Positions 15,955-25,149 of a DNA stretch of 43,349 nt are shown here, in pieces. Each line of letters opens with the position of its first letter. Position 1 is the first letter of the stretch. The notes beneath the pieces are model-generated. The model worked only from the letters and a program-made list of their open reading frames with translations. It did not search any database and was not told the DNA's origin. A program made the translations under genes and the position numbers. Origin of the DNA: Desulfobacteraceae bacterium (lineage in GTDB: Bacteria; Desulfobacterota; Desulfobacteria; Desulfobacterales; Desulfosalsimonadaceae); NCBI GenBank assembly GCA_011389515.1, contig JAABUA010000024.1:1-43349 (forward strand). The letters are read 5' to 3'.

Positions 15955-16569
15955 ATGGCCGATATTGTTGATCATCCTGAAGCGTATTTCCGCCAGTTGG
16001 TGCCCGAGCGCGATGCCCTGCTGCAGGTTCTTGAAGCAGAAGCCAAAGCAGAAGAAATCCCCATTGTGGGCCCGGTGGTAGGAGGGCTGCTGTTGGTGCT
16101 GTCACGGGCGACAAGGGCGCAGAACATACTGGAATTGGGAACGGCCACGGGATATTCCGCCATCTGCCTGGGGCGGGGGTGTGAGCCGAATGGGGGGCGC
16201 GTTCTGACACTGGAATACGATGGAAACCTTGCAAAAAGAGCCTGGAAAAACATTGCCCGGGCGAATCTTTCCGAAACGGTTTCCGTACTGGAGGCCGATG
16301 TTTTTGAAATGCTGCCGGAGCTTACCGGCCCGTATGATTTTGTTTTCATGGATATCGAAAAAAAAGACTACCTGGCCGCATTGGGACATCTAGAGGCCAT
16401 TGTACAGCCAGGCGGACTGCTGATCGCCGATAATACCGGGTTCAAGGACGCCGAAACCTTCAACCAGGCCATGTTCACTTCCGCCGTCTGGCAAAGCGTC
16501 CAGCTTTTCTCGTACCTTCCCATGCATTCCGGCATTTATGACGGCCTTTGCTTCGCTGTCCGCTTGTAA
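15955..16569 (+). CDS. class I SAM-dependent O-methyltransferase (COMT/CCoAOMT-like)
   Basis: O-methyltransferase of 204 residues, related to bacterial YrrM-like and caffeoyl-CoA O-methyltransferases. The SAM-binding motif ILELGTATGYSAI is at 58-70, the acidic DFVFMDIEK block has Asp133, and LLIADNTGF provides Asp159-Asn160, the metal-binding pair of this family. Several in-frame starts exist from 15895; 15955 is chosen because GGGAGAA lies 7-13 bases upstream and the protein then begins near the family N-terminus. The substrate is unknown. It converges with the phosphofructokinase gene 35 bases away. Confidence 0.85.
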   Translation: MADIVDHPEAYFRQLVPERDALLQVLEAEAKAEEIPIVGPVVGGLLLVLSRATRAQNILELGTATGYSAICLGRGCEPNGGRVLTLEYDGNLAKRAWKNIARANLSETVSVLEADVFEMLPELTGPYDFVFMDIEKKDYLAALGHLEAIVQPGGLLIADNTGFKDAETFNQAMFTSAVWQSVQLFSYLPMHSGIYDGLCFAVRL

Positions 16570-16603
16570 GCTTGCTGCGGCCGCAGAGGAAGCCTCACAG
16601 GCA

Positions 16604-18748
16604 TCATTGCGACAGCTTGTCGTAGGACTTTTTGATAAAGCTGTTTCCCATGTCGTTCAAAATAAGCGTAATGGGCCGGGCGTCCTCGCTCTCACCGGAA
16701 TAGCGGATCGGGCCGGGGCGGCGGTAGCAGTCATCCCCGGGGGTGGCGGCGAGCCATGTGTCCCGCTTTGAGGCAAACACCTTGAATGCCGGTGAATTGA
16801 TGTCTACGAGGGCGCGTTCCATGACCAATGTTAGCTTGCTTTTGCGCTCTTCCAGATGCATCAGGGAACCGATGGGAATACCGATAGGCTCCCAGTCCTG
16901 GAAGTCCTTTTCCAGGTTGTTGATAGCGGCCATTTGCCCGGTGGCGCCGTTGACAATCAGTGAAAATACGGTCATCCCAAGGTTGTAGGTGTAGGTGCAG
17001 TCAAACCACGTGGGGTCGTTGCCCCTGCCGTCATATCCGTAAAAATGGTATTGCGTCTTGAACTTCGGAACGGATTGCTTGTATATGGTTTCCACGGGCT
17101 CGGGAATGTCGTCTTTGGCGGAAATCACTTCCGCCTTCACAAGCGTCTGCTTGAGGGTTTTTATGGATACGATGGATTCTTTTACCAGCAGAAAACCGTC
17201 ATTTGAATTGTAATTTTTAAACAGTGCATTGCCGTAAAAATCCGGATTCAACCCGCCTTCTTCCATGGTATGCCGGTAGCTTTCCACTTTTATCCCGTTT
17301 TTGTAGACGCCCCGGTCCATCAGTCTTTTGAGGTAGTCCTCCACAAGTCCCATGACAACGCGGTCGGTCTCCATTTGTGAAAACTGGAAATTACCGTGGG
17401 CATCCCGCTCGGTTAAGAGCCCTTCCTGGAAAAACGGCGGCAACACGTTGAAAAGGTCATCATCGCGGGTGTTCCATATGAAAAACGTGTTATTTTCGCG
17501 GGACATGCGCGCCATTTGCCGGAGATACTCCAGCTTGTCCTTCAGGGTGGGGAAATGGGTGTTAAAATCCGTGTCGTGGGTCGCGTTGTAATCAGCGATG
17601 ATCGTGTTGAGCTTGATGATGAACACCTGGATTTCGTTGATGAACTCAAGAAGGCCTTCCGGGATGACGATTACCCCGTAGTTTTTGCCCACAGCGGCCC
17701 TCCGGACAATGCCGTCGCATATGAGGCGGGAGACCTGCCGCAGCGTCATGCCGTATGCCGTATAGTCCATGCTCCCTTCTTTCCTGGCGTTTTCAATGCG
17801 CTCTTCATCGATGTAGTCTGCAAGCTCCTCCCCGATGAGGGTGATGTTCGGGTGTACCTGGAGACCCACTTCAAGGGCAAGATGCGAGGCCACGCGCCCC
17901 ATGACCTTGCATATGTGCCAGTACTTGACGTCCGAACTGCAGTCCGAACACAGGTTGTTGATGTTGTGGGCGAACGCCCGGGCCGCTGTGTGAAAACCGA
18001 AAGAAACCGCGCATATGGAATTGCCGTTGAGGTCTCTTACCTGGATATCGCCGTCGATGGTCTTGGGTACGCCGATCACCTGGATCCCATCATTGTAGAG
18101 CTCCTGGGCAAGAAAGGCGGCGTTGGTGTTTGAATCATCGCCGCCGACGATCACGAGGGCCTCAAGCTTGAGATCCAGGCATGTCTTTCTGGCTTTTTTC
18201 ATCTTTGTGCCGGAGTCGATCTTGGTCCGGCCGGTTTTAATCATGCCGAACCCCCCCAGGTTCCTGTACGCGTTCACAATTTCACCGGTGATTTCGATAT
18301 AATTTTTTTCAAGTATCCCGTCAGGCCCCATGAGAAAGCCGAAAATCCGGTTGTTTTCGTTTGCACTTGCCAGGGCGTCATAAAGGCCGGCAATGACATT
18401 ATGGCCGCCGGGTGCGGGTCCGCCTGAAAAAACGATCCCGACATTTCTCTGTTTGCGGTGTCTCTCCTTGTCGGTCTCGGAGGGATTCTCATTTTTCGCA
18501 ACCCGATGGACAACATTATTTATAATATCCGGCAGTTCCTTTTTTGCCTCCGGGTGGAGATGGAACGCATATCTGTCCACGTCTTCAAGACGGCAATAAG
18601 GCGCTTTGAATACATCGCAGAGCGGCGGCGTAAAGGAAAGGCGTTCCTGCAGCGCCCAGCTTGCATCGCTGGTTGCTCGTTGTATATCTTCTTGTCTCAA
18701 AAAATCATCCATTGTATTATTCTTCGTAAATCCTTTTTTATCGTCCAT
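16604..18748 (-). CDS. PPi-dependent-type 6-phosphofructokinase, long form
   Basis: Phosphofructokinase of 714 residues, interconverting fructose 6-phosphate and fructose 1,6-bisphosphate. GIVFSGGPAPGGHNVIAG (about 104-121) binds phosphate; GGDDSNT (202-208) has Asp in place of the second Gly of the ATP-type GGDGS, the accepted marker of PPi dependence; PKTIDGD (228-234) holds the catalytic aspartate; MGRVASHLALE follows. The length matches plant-like or spirochaete long PPi-PFKs rather than the ~320-residue ATP enzyme. GGAGG sets the start. The reaction would be reversible and can serve gluconeogenesis in a sulfate reducer. Actual donor use needs assay. Confidence 0.93.
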   Translation of the reverse strand: MDDKKGFTKNNTMDDFLRQEDIQRATSDASWALQERLSFTPPLCDVFKAPYCRLEDVDRYAFHLHPEAKKELPDIINNVVHRVAKNENPSETDKERHRKQRNVGIVFSGGPAPGGHNVIAGLYDALASANENNRIFGFLMGPDGILEKNYIEITGEIVNAYRNLGGFGMIKTGRTKIDSGTKMKKARKTCLDLKLEALVIVGGDDSNTNAAFLAQELYNDGIQVIGVPKTIDGDIQVRDLNGNSICAVSFGFHTAARAFAHNINNLCSDCSSDVKYWHICKVMGRVASHLALEVGLQVHPNITLIGEELADYIDEERIENARKEGSMDYTAYGMTLRQVSRLICDGIVRRAAVGKNYGVIVIPEGLLEFINEIQVFIIKLNTIIADYNATHDTDFNTHFPTLKDKLEYLRQMARMSRENNTFFIWNTRDDDLFNVLPPFFQEGLLTERDAHGNFQFSQMETDRVVMGLVEDYLKRLMDRGVYKNGIKVESYRHTMEEGGLNPDFYGNALFKNYNSNDGFLLVKESIVSIKTLKQTLVKAEVISAKDDIPEPVETIYKQSVPKFKTQYHFYGYDGRGNDPTWFDCTYTYNLGMTVFSLIVNGATGQMAAINNLEKDFQDWEPIGIPIGSLMHLEERKSKLTLVMERALVDINSPAFKVFASKRDTWLAATPGDDCYRRPGPIRYSGESEDARPITLILNDMGNSFIKKSYDKLSQ

Positions 18749-18820
18749 TTTTCCTCCCGCGCAATTTGTGTGAATCGAAAAAGTGCAGGTTTTTTGCGAA
18801 AACGCAGCCAGGGTTATTTT

Positions 18821-18862
18821 CCTATATAGGAATAATATTATTTATAGGCGATGACCTGTCAA
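18821..18862 (-). promoter_or_regulatory. predicted pfp promoter overlapped by nested palindromes
   Basis: On the minus strand TTGACA (18862-18857) is followed after 16 bases by TAATAT (18840-18835). Over and beyond the -10 lie the perfect palindromes AATAATATTATT (18831-18842) and CCTATATAGG (18821-18830), with a further TATAGG at 18843-18848. The arrangement suggests a repressor or redox-regulator site between the divergent phosphofructokinase and rubredoxin-DUF2231 genes; the regulator is not identified. Confidence 0.45.
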
Positions 18863-19011
18863 GGAAAAGCATTGCTACAGGGTTGTTAATAATCCATTTG
18901 CATCCGGTCGTAAATATACGTATTTTGTTTCCATGACATTTAATAGTATCGTTATCGTGTTAGCGGCAACAACATGAATCGGCCTGAAAGATCTGAAAAA
19001 GGAGAAAAAGG

Positions 19012-19701
19012 ATGAAAAAGTGGAGATGTACGGTTTGCGATTATATCCATACGGGGGAAAACCCACCGGAGAAATGTCCGGTTTGCGGTGCGGATAAGAG
19101 CAAGTTTGTTGAAATAAGCCCGGAAGAAGCAAAGCCGTACGAAGAGAAGCAAAAGCAAAATTCAAAGGCAAATGGATCGGGGCAGGCGAAAGCCGACCAG
19201 AAACCCGGGACCCCGCCGCCGTCCTCATCCGCCGCTCCGAAGGCGTCCGCCGGCAGTTCCGGAATCAGGAATTTTGTTGATGAACAGCTTATTGTTCACC
19301 ATGTCCATCCCATGACGGTTCATGTGCCCAACGGGGTGTTGCCCATTGTCGTTTTGTTCATGTTCATCGGCGCTGTCTTCGGCACGGAAACCCTTGCGTG
19401 GGCGGCGTTTTATTTTGCCTTTATGGTGGTTCTTTCCATGCCCGTGGTCCTGTATACCGGATATAATGAGTGGCAGCGCAAATACAAGGGGGCAAGAACG
19501 ACTATGTTCATGGCAAAGATTGCGGCTGCCGCCGCCGTCGCTGTATCGTCCCTGTTGATTGTCATCTGGTTTTTCATCAACCCGGATGTCATTTACTCGG
19601 GTGCAGCCAGACGCGGCAGTTTTCTTCTTTTAAACCTGATCATGTTCGGTGCAACCGGAGTCGCCGGCTTTATCGGCGGAAAGTTTGTTTTTAAGGATTA
19701 A
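19012..19701 (+). CDS. rubredoxin-like domain fused to DUF2231 membrane domain
   Basis: Fusion protein of 229 residues. Residues 1-35 form a short rubredoxin/rubrerythrin-type iron site with Cys6, Cys9, Cys22 and Cys25 (CTVC and CPVC). A Lys/Pro/Ser-rich linker (about 45-85) joins it to a DUF2231 membrane domain with roughly four transmembrane segments, beginning at [19 protein letters not shown] with several histidines that could bind haem or metal. A cytoplasmic one-electron site tethered to a membrane redox protein is implied. AAAGGAG precedes the ATG. The stop shares the TTAA at 19698-19701 with the convergent gene. Confidence 0.88.
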   Translation: MKKWRCTVCDYIHTGENPPEKCPVCGADKSKFVEISPEEAKPYEEKQKQNSKANGSGQAKADQKPGTPPPSSSAAPKASAGSSGIRNFVDEQLIVHHVHPMTVHVPNGVLPIVVLFMFIGAVFGTETLAWAAFYFAFMVVLSMPVVLYTGYNEWQRKYKGARTTMFMAKIAAAAAVAVSSLLIVIWFFINPDVIYSGAARRGSFLLLNLIMFGATGVAGFIGGKFVFKD

Positions 19702-20090
19702 TCGCACTGGCATCCGCAGGAGCAACCATCCCCGCAGGAAGTGATCCGGGCCATGGCCTGGATCACTTCACGGGGGGATGCGGATTCAACGCCGCAGATT
19801 TTGAAATTCATGTAAAAACTGCTCAGGCTGCTCCTCAGGATTTGCGTGCACATAAATACGTGGCCGAAAAATTCCGGAACCGATGCCCGATCAATCTGTA
19901 TGGTTACGGAATCGCCTGCTTTTTTACCCGCCAGGCTTCTTTCCAGAGGCGTCAGGCCTTCCCTGCCGAGTCCGAATATGAATTCAATGGTATTTGCGTT
20001 CAAAATCTCCCTGCCGGCGGGCCTATGGCCGGCAGATATCGCTACAACGACTTTTTTTAAAGGACTGACAGACGTTTTTTCTGGGTTCAT
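19698..20090 (-). CDS. FKBP/SlyD-like protein with Cys-rich metal-binding tail
   Basis: Protein of 130 residues. The segment [26 protein letters not shown] resembles the FKBP/SlyD chaperone fold (high-loop then a KAGD turn), but the peptidyl-prolyl isomerase residues cannot be checked by eye. The C-terminus [12 protein letters not shown] has five Cys in 12 residues, reminiscent of SlyD's metal-binding tail. AAGGA lies before the ATG. Its stop overlaps the rubredoxin-DUF2231 stop within the palindrome TTAA. A metal-handling folding factor is a reasonable guess, and an unrelated fold is possible. Confidence 0.6.
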   Translation of the reverse strand: MNPEKTSVSPLKKVVVAISAGHRPAGREILNANTIEFIFGLGREGLTPLERSLAGKKAGDSVTIQIDRASVPEFFGHVFMCTQILRSSLSSFYMNFKICGVESASPREVIQAMARITSCGDGCSCGCQCD

Positions 20091-20545
20091 GAAAAATTCC
20101 TTTGTGGATCAAATAAGGATATGGGGTGCTGCTTTTAAACAAGACCTCGTTATTAGCACAACATGATGTAAACAAACAAGGCCGCTTCGGCATCTTTTGA
20201 AAAAAACGGAAGGTGTCCTGTTTCCGGGTATTCGTATGCGAGACAAGTATGTCTTATATTGAAACAACATGATTCACTGTAATGCCAGTGGGGCGTCCGT
20301 CCCGTTATTGTGTTCATTTTAATTTCAAACTGTAAATTCAGTTCCTTTGGTTTTGCCCGGCTTTTTAAAGATGGCAAAAAGTTGAAAATGGCATGGTTAT
20401 TGTTATTGTTTCTGAAATAAGATCTTTCCATATCAAGCAATGATCTGCCACGGGATTTTTATAAGAGCATTATGGTTTTCCGGTTTTGATCATTTTTTGA
20501 ACCGGACGTATTTGCCAATTTCAATTCACAATAGGAGGAACCGTA
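20091..20545. other. 455-base gene-free region before the rubrerythrin gene
   Basis: The only gap above 300 bases. A minus-strand frame of 95 codons lies inside, but it has Asn repeats, no ribosome site and no recognisable family, so I do not call it. Visible structure: the inverted repeat AGACA-N4-TGTCT (20241-20254) and a small hairpin CACTG/CAGTG (20275-20290). It must hold the rubrerythrin promoter (plus) and the promoter of the FKBP-like gene (minus); no strong -35/-10 pair stands out. Confidence 0.5.
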
Positions 20546-21043
20546 ATGGGAAAAACAAGTAAGCATTTGAGTGATGCCTTTGCCGGAGAATCACAGGCCA
20601 ATCGCAAGTACCTTGCCTATGCCAAGCAGGCGGACAAGGAAGGGCACAAAGAGATTGCAACGCTTTTCCGGGCAGCGGCAGCGGCCGAAACGGTGCATGC
20701 CCATGCCCATCTGCGTGTTGCCGGAGGGATCGGTAAAACAGCGAACAACCTCAAGGATGCCATTGCAGGAGAAACCCACGAATTTAAATCCATGTATCCG
20801 GAGATGATCAAAGATGCCGAGGCCGAGGGGGAAAAAGATGCCCTGCGCAGTTTCACGTATGCCAATGAAGTGGAGGAAATTCATGCGAACCTCTACCAGA
20901 AGGCCCTGGAAAATATTGACACCCCGGAATCGGTTGACTGCTATTATGTATGCGGTGTCTGCGGCTACACCGTAGCCGATGAAAAACCGGACAAATGCCC
21001 GGTCTGCGGATCTGCTTCAACGGTTTTTGAAAAAATCGAATAG
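20546..21043 (+). CDS. rubrerythrin
   Basis: Non-haem di-iron peroxidase of 165 residues reducing hydrogen peroxide in anaerobes. A ferritin-like four-helix domain (about 1-130) carries the Glu/His ligands (DAFAGESQANRKYLAYAKQA, then AAAETVHAHAHL, then the second ETHEF and EVEEIHANLY). A C-terminal rubredoxin site follows with Cys136, Cys139, Cys151 and Cys154 (CGVC and CPVC). AGGAGG precedes the start and a terminator follows directly, so it is probably monocistronic. Together with hemerythrin and the rubredoxin-DUF2231 protein it points to oxygen-stress defence in an anaerobe. Confidence 0.95.
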   Translation: MGKTSKHLSDAFAGESQANRKYLAYAKQADKEGHKEIATLFRAAAAAETVHAHAHLRVAGGIGKTANNLKDAIAGETHEFKSMYPEMIKDAEAEGEKDALRSFTYANEVEEIHANLYQKALENIDTPESVDCYYVCGVCGYTVADEKPDKCPVCGSASTVFEKIE

Positions 21044-21071
21044 AACCCATCTCAATGATTGTATTTTCGGC

Positions 21072-21103
21072 AAGCCCCCTGGAATTTTTTCCGGGGGGCT
21101 TTT
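21072..21103 (+). terminator. intrinsic terminator after the rubrerythrin gene
   Basis: AGCCCCCTGG (21073-21082) pairs with CCGGGGGGCT (21091-21100), with one G-T pair, around a loop of A and T, followed by TTT. It lies between the convergent rubrerythrin and fumarase genes and could serve both. Confidence 0.75.
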
Positions 21104-21116
21104 GCGTGCGTACCGG

Positions 21117-22724
21117 CTACAGGATTGTCTCAAAAAAGTCATTCCCCTTGTTATCGATGATAACAAATGCGGGGAAATCCTTCACCGTGATCATGAAAAC
21201 CGATTCCATACCCAGTTCGGGAAAATCGATGACTTCGACATTTGTTATGCATTCCTTTCCCAGGCGCGCGGCAGGCCCTCCGATGGAACCGAGGTAGAAG
21301 CCGCCGTATGTTTTGCAGGCTTTGGTCACATCGCGGGAGCGGTTTCCCTTTGCCAGGGTGACCAGAGATCCGCCATGCTTTTGAAAAATCGGGACATACG
21401 GGTCCATGCGGGCGGCCGTGGTGGGGCCGAAAGCGCCGGATGGATATCCTTCCGGCGTCTTGGCCGGCCCGGCGTAATAGATGATATGCTCTTTGACATA
21501 CCATGGCAGCTTCCCGCTTTTTTCCAATTGCTCCAGTATCCTGGCATGGGCGATATCCCTTGCCACCACGATCTTTCCACTGAGAAGCAGTCTCGTTGTC
21601 ACCGGATGGCGGTTCAATTCGGCCCGGATATCATCCATGGGACGGTTCAGGTCCAGGGATACGGCCGCCGCTTCGATAAACGGGGGATCCGGCAGAAAGC
21701 GGGCAGGGTCGGTATCCAGGGCTTCGACAAAAACGCCCTCCCCTGTGATTTTCCCTTTGATGTTCCTGTCCGCGCTGCAGCTCACCCCGATGCCTACGGG
21801 GCAGGAAGCGCCGTGACGCGGCAGACGGATGACCCGGATGTCATGACAGAAATATTTCCCCCCGAACTGTGCGCCGATGCCGGATTGCCGGGCGGTTTGC
21901 AGAAGCTTGCCTTCGAGGTCCCTGTCCCGGAATCCGCGGCCGTGTTCATTGCCGCTGCCTGGAAGCGTATCCAGGTATCCTGCGGATGCCAGTTTGACGG
22001 TTTTCAGGTTCAGCTCGGCGGATGTCCCTCCCACCACCACTGCCAGATGATACGGCGGACAGGCTGCCGTGCCCAAAGATTTCATTTTTTCCGTTAAAAA
22101 GGTGATTAGCGTTTTTGGGTTCAGCAATGTTTTGGTCTGCTGAAACAGATATGTCTTGTTGGCGGAGCCGCCCCCCTTGGCGATGAACAGAAACGAATAC
22201 GCATCCCCGTCGGTGGCATACAGCTCGATCTGCGCGGGCAGGTTGGAGCCGGTATTTTTTTCATCATACATGGAAACAGGCGCCTGCTGGGAGTAGCGCA
22301 GGTTGTTTTCCCGATATGCGTTGTATACGCCAAAAGACAGCGCTTCTTCATCCCCCCCGCCGGTCCATACCTGCTGCCCCTTTTTCCCCATGATGATCGC
22401 GGTGCCGGTATCCTGGCACATGGGAAACACAAGCTCCGCGGAAATAACCGCATTTTTGATCATTTCCAGGGCCACGTAGCGGTCGTTTTGGGAGCTTTCC
22501 GGATCCGTAAGGATTGCGGCCAGCTGCGCCAGATGGCTTGTCCGGTAAAGGTGGGCCACATCGGTGAAGGCGGTTTCCGCAAGCAGGGACAGTGCTTCTG
22601 CAGTTACCGTCAGAACCGGTTTCCCGTTGAAACTATCGGAACCGACCAACGATTCCGATAGTTTTCGATACTTCGTGTCATCGGCACCTAAGGGAAACAT
22701 GGGCTGGTAATAAAAATCATCCAT
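21117..22724 (-). CDS. class I fumarate hydratase, [4Fe-4S] type
   Basis: Fumarase interconverting fumarate and malate, 535 residues, the single-chain FumA/FumB form with alpha and beta parts fused. The cluster cysteines are Cys103 ([10 protein letters not shown]), Cys222 (AACPPYHLA) and Cys316 (GVSCSADRN), almost identical in spacing to E. coli FumA (105, 224, 318). AAGGAG precedes the ATG. The oxygen-sensitive cluster fits an anaerobe running part of the citric-acid cycle. The gene is flanked by convergent rubrerythrin and by the thiC terminator upstream, so it is probably a single transcript. Confidence 0.94.
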   Translation of the reverse strand: MDDFYYQPMFPLGADDTKYRKLSESLVGSDSFNGKPVLTVTAEALSLLAETAFTDVAHLYRTSHLAQLAAILTDPESSQNDRYVALEMIKNAVISAELVFPMCQDTGTAIIMGKKGQQVWTGGGDEEALSFGVYNAYRENNLRYSQQAPVSMYDEKNTGSNLPAQIELYATDGDAYSFLFIAKGGGSANKTYLFQQTKTLLNPKTLITFLTEKMKSLGTAACPPYHLAVVVGGTSAELNLKTVKLASAGYLDTLPGSGNEHGRGFRDRDLEGKLLQTARQSGIGAQFGGKYFCHDIRVIRLPRHGASCPVGIGVSCSADRNIKGKITGEGVFVEALDTDPARFLPDPPFIEAAAVSLDLNRPMDDIRAELNRHPVTTRLLLSGKIVVARDIAHARILEQLEKSGKLPWYVKEHIIYYAGPAKTPEGYPSGAFGPTTAARMDPYVPIFQKHGGSLVTLAKGNRSRDVTKACKTYGGFYLGSIGGPAARLGKECITNVEVIDFPELGMESVFMITVKDFPAFVIIDNKGNDFFETIL

Positions 22725-22895
22725 CTGCGGCTCCTTGTAAAGTTGATGGCTGTGTAAATACCATGTTGATCCAAATGATGGTAGAATATGAAAGCGACAA
22801 AAAAACCTTATTCAACAAAGGCGGGAAGCAACATCGCTGAAGTCAATTTATCACAGTTCAACGGCATTTTGGAAAAGCAAAAGCCGGGTTCAAAA

Positions 22896-22921
22896 GGCTT
22901 TGTGGGCCGTATTACAAAGCC
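22896..22921 (-). terminator. intrinsic terminator after thiC
   Basis: Perfect 8-bp arms GGCTTTGT (22896-22903) and ACAAAGCC (22914-22921) enclose ten bases; on the minus strand the stem is followed by TTTT. It lies directly downstream of the thiC stop. Confidence 0.7.
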
Positions 22922-22928
22922 GTAAATA

Positions 22929-24221
22929 CTATTCTGTTTTGTTTTCGGCGAGGGCCCGGCCATAGGTCTTAAGGGCACACAAATCGCCGCACATGCTGCA
23001 TACGTCTCTGCTTTTGTCCTTGCTTCGGCTTCGAATAGCATGGGCCTTTTCCGGGTCCAGGGCCTGCTGCAGCATGGTATCCCAGTCAAAGCGACTGCGG
23101 GCCTCCGACATTTTACGGTCCCGGCGCCAGGCGGACGGGACATTTTTTTCAAGATCGCCGATGTGCGCGGCGATTTTGGATGCAATGACGCCTTCACGGA
23201 CATCCTCAATTCCGGGAAGCGCCAGATGCTCGGCCGGTGTGACGTAACAGAGAAAATCCGCGCCGTTTGCCGCCGCAATCGCCCCCCCGATGGCACCGGC
23301 AATATGATCGTTCCCGGCGGCCGCATCTGTGGGAAGCGGGCCCAGTACGTAATAGGGCGCTTCATTGCAGATCCGTTTCTGCTGCTTTATGTCGTTTGCA
23401 ATCATGGACAGGGGGACATGCCCCGGTCCTTCCACCATGACCTGTACTCCCGCTTGGACCGCCCGTCGGGTCAGATCTCCCAGGATGATCAATTCCGATA
23501 TCTGCGCCCGGTCTTCGGCGTCAAATATGGTGCCCGGCCGGAGTCCGTCGCCCAGGGAAAGAGTCATGTCAAACGAACGGGCGATTTCCAGCAGCCGGTC
23601 ATATTCTGCGTACAGAGGGTTTTCGGCCTGGTTTTTGGCGATCCATTCCGCAAGCAGGCTCCCGCCCCGCGATACAATGCCCATGAGCCTTCCGCAATCC
23701 TTCAGCACGGAAAGGGAATGCCTTGTAATTCCGCAGTGTACCGTTATGAAATCCACGCCCGCTTTTCCCTGGGCCTCGATTTCGTCAAATATATCCTGTG
23801 CCGTGACGTCGGCGTGGGCCTGCCCCGCTTCGAGACGCCGGGACACTGCATTGTACAAGGGTACAGTGCCGACCATTACCGAGGATCGCGCAAGGATTTT
23901 TGTGAGCACCCGGTCCCGGTCCGGTCCTGTGGAGAGGTCCATCACGGCATCCGCACCGGCATTGATTGCGGCGTCCAGTTTTTTCAGTTCGTCATCCATG
24001 TTGCAGTCGCTCATGGATGTGCCGATATTGGCGTTGACTTTTGTCCGGAGCCCCTTTCCGATGCCTGTTGCGGGGAAATGGCGGTTTCTGTTTTTTGGAA
24101 TAACGATTTTACCTTCGGCCAGCAGGTGTTTGATGTCATCTGCGGGTACGTTTTCGGTGGCTGCAACGAAATGCATATCGTCGGTGATTATGCCCTGCTT
24201 TGCGGCGTCAATTCGGGTCAT
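22929..24221 (-). CDS. thiC: phosphomethylpyrimidine synthase ThiC
   Basis: Radical-SAM-like enzyme converting aminoimidazole ribotide to hydroxymethylpyrimidine phosphate for thiamine. It has 430 residues, the short form without the extended N-terminal region of E. coli ThiC (631). The Fe-S cysteines are Cys408, Cys411 and Cys415 in CSMCGDLCALK, a CX2CX3C spacing typical of short and archaeal-like forms rather than CX2CX4C. NANIGTS and HCGITRHSL blocks are conserved. AAGGA lies before the ATG. It follows thi4 by 53 bases and should be controlled by the TPP riboswitch upstream of thi4. Confidence 0.95.
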   Translation of the reverse strand: MTRIDAAKQGIITDDMHFVAATENVPADDIKHLLAEGKIVIPKNRNRHFPATGIGKGLRTKVNANIGTSMSDCNMDDELKKLDAAINAGADAVMDLSTGPDRDRVLTKILARSSVMVGTVPLYNAVSRRLEAGQAHADVTAQDIFDEIEAQGKAGVDFITVHCGITRHSLSVLKDCGRLMGIVSRGGSLLAEWIAKNQAENPLYAEYDRLLEIARSFDMTLSLGDGLRPGTIFDAEDRAQISELIILGDLTRRAVQAGVQVMVEGPGHVPLSMIANDIKQQKRICNEAPYYVLGPLPTDAAAGNDHIAGAIGGAIAAANGADFLCYVTPAEHLALPGIEDVREGVIASKIAAHIGDLEKNVPSAWRRDRKMSEARSRFDWDTMLQQALDPEKAHAIRSRSKDKSRDVCSMCGDLCALKTYGRALAENKTE

Positions 24222-24274
24222 GAGGACGGTTCCTTATTTTTAAGATAAAAGAAAAACACGAAGGCGCAAAAAAT

Positions 24275-25072
24275 TCAAGCGCGAATTGTTTTTTCCCCCT
24301 GCAATCGTTTGATCAATTCCGCGGCCACTTTTTCTCCGGACAACAGCATCCCCCCGAAAATGGGTCCCATGCGGGGCCCTCCGGCAACGGCATTGGCCGC
24401 CATGCCCGCCACGTATAGACCGGGAAAGATTTCCCTGGTGTTTACCAGGGTGTCTGATTCCGCGCGCTCGGCCCACATGGATTTTTCCCCTTCGATTTTT
24501 CCGGTCGGCGTATCCAGTTTCCCTGCCATTTTGTTTTCCACGACTTTAACCACTTCGGTATCATGGCCGGTTGTGTCGATGATGAATTTCGCGCGCACGG
24601 TAAGCGGGTCAACATGAAGACCGACCATTTCCACCGGGGACCAGTTGATAACCAGCCCCTCCACCTTGTCCTGGTGCATCATGACGTCTTCCACGCTGAT
24701 GCAGTTGAAGACGGCAAGACCGGCACGGACGGCCATACCGGTTATCGTGGCGACGGTTTCAACGGCATCGGCCGTAAAATGGTCGTCATCATACTGCCGA
24801 TGATTGACCCCGAAAACATCCAGTATTCGTAAGGCCTCCTTCTGAACGACGATTTCATTGAACAGCATGCCGCCCCCCCACATGCCCCCGCCCACCGAGA
24901 GCTTGCGTTCGAACAAGGCGACTTTCTTGCCGGCCTTGGCCAGAAAGTAGCCGGCGACCAGGCCGGAGGGTCCGCCCCCCACGATGGCCACGTCGGACGA
25001 CAGACAGGATGTGAGTTTCTCATAATACCGGTCGATAATTGCTCGTGAAATGGTGATTTCGTCAAGCGCCAT
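24275..25072 (-). CDS. thi4: sulfide-dependent thiazole synthase, Thi4 family
   Basis: Enzyme of 265 residues making the adenylated thiazole precursor of thiamine from NAD and glycine. The Rossmann motif [18 protein letters not shown] is at 28-45 and [11 protein letters not shown] near 61-71. At the position of the sulfur-donating Cys205 of yeast Thi4 this protein has His153 ([10 protein letters not shown]), as in Methanocaldococcus Thi4, which uses free sulfide catalytically instead of destroying itself. AAGGAGG fixes the start at 25072; the longer frame runs through the terminator hairpin and is rejected. It is first gene of the riboswitch-controlled thi4-thiC unit. Confidence 0.93.
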   Translation of the reverse strand: MALDEITISRAIIDRYYEKLTSCLSSDVAIVGGGPSGLVAGYFLAKAGKKVALFERKLSVGGGMWGGGMLFNEIVVQKEALRILDVFGVNHRQYDDDHFTADAVETVATITGMAVRAGLAVFNCISVEDVMMHQDKVEGLVINWSPVEMVGLHVDPLTVRAKFIIDTTGHDTEVVKVVENKMAGKLDTPTGKIEGEKSMWAERAESDTLVNTREIFPGLYVAGMAANAVAGGPRMGPIFGGMLLSGEKVAAELIKRLQGEKTIRA

Positions 25073-25100
25073 TGATATCCTCCTTTTTGTAATTGAAAGC

Positions 25101-25138
25101 AAAAAAGCCGTTTCCCCTGCCAGGAGAAACGGCTTTTT
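25101..25138 (-). terminator. intrinsic terminator of the TPP riboswitch expression platform
   Basis: A 13-bp stem AAAAAGCCGTTTC (25102-25114) with GAAACGGCTTTTT (25126-25138) ends, on the minus strand, in a run of U. It lies between the riboswitch aptamer and the thi4 ribosome-binding site, the usual arrangement for ligand-controlled early termination. Confidence 0.88.
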
Positions 25139-25149
25139 GAAGTGGTGTC

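Noticed and set aside
20153-20440. 95-codon minus-strand frame in the gap before rubrerythrin
   Set aside because: No ribosome site, Asn run, odd composition and no neighbour coupling; kept only as gap content.
20979-22097. 372-codon plus-strand frame
   Set aside because: Starts inside the rubrerythrin gene in another frame and then mirrors the fumarase gene; no family seen.
23040-24248. 402-codon and 292-codon plus-strand frames opposite thiC
   Set aside because: thiC is certain on the minus strand; the plus frames show no family features.
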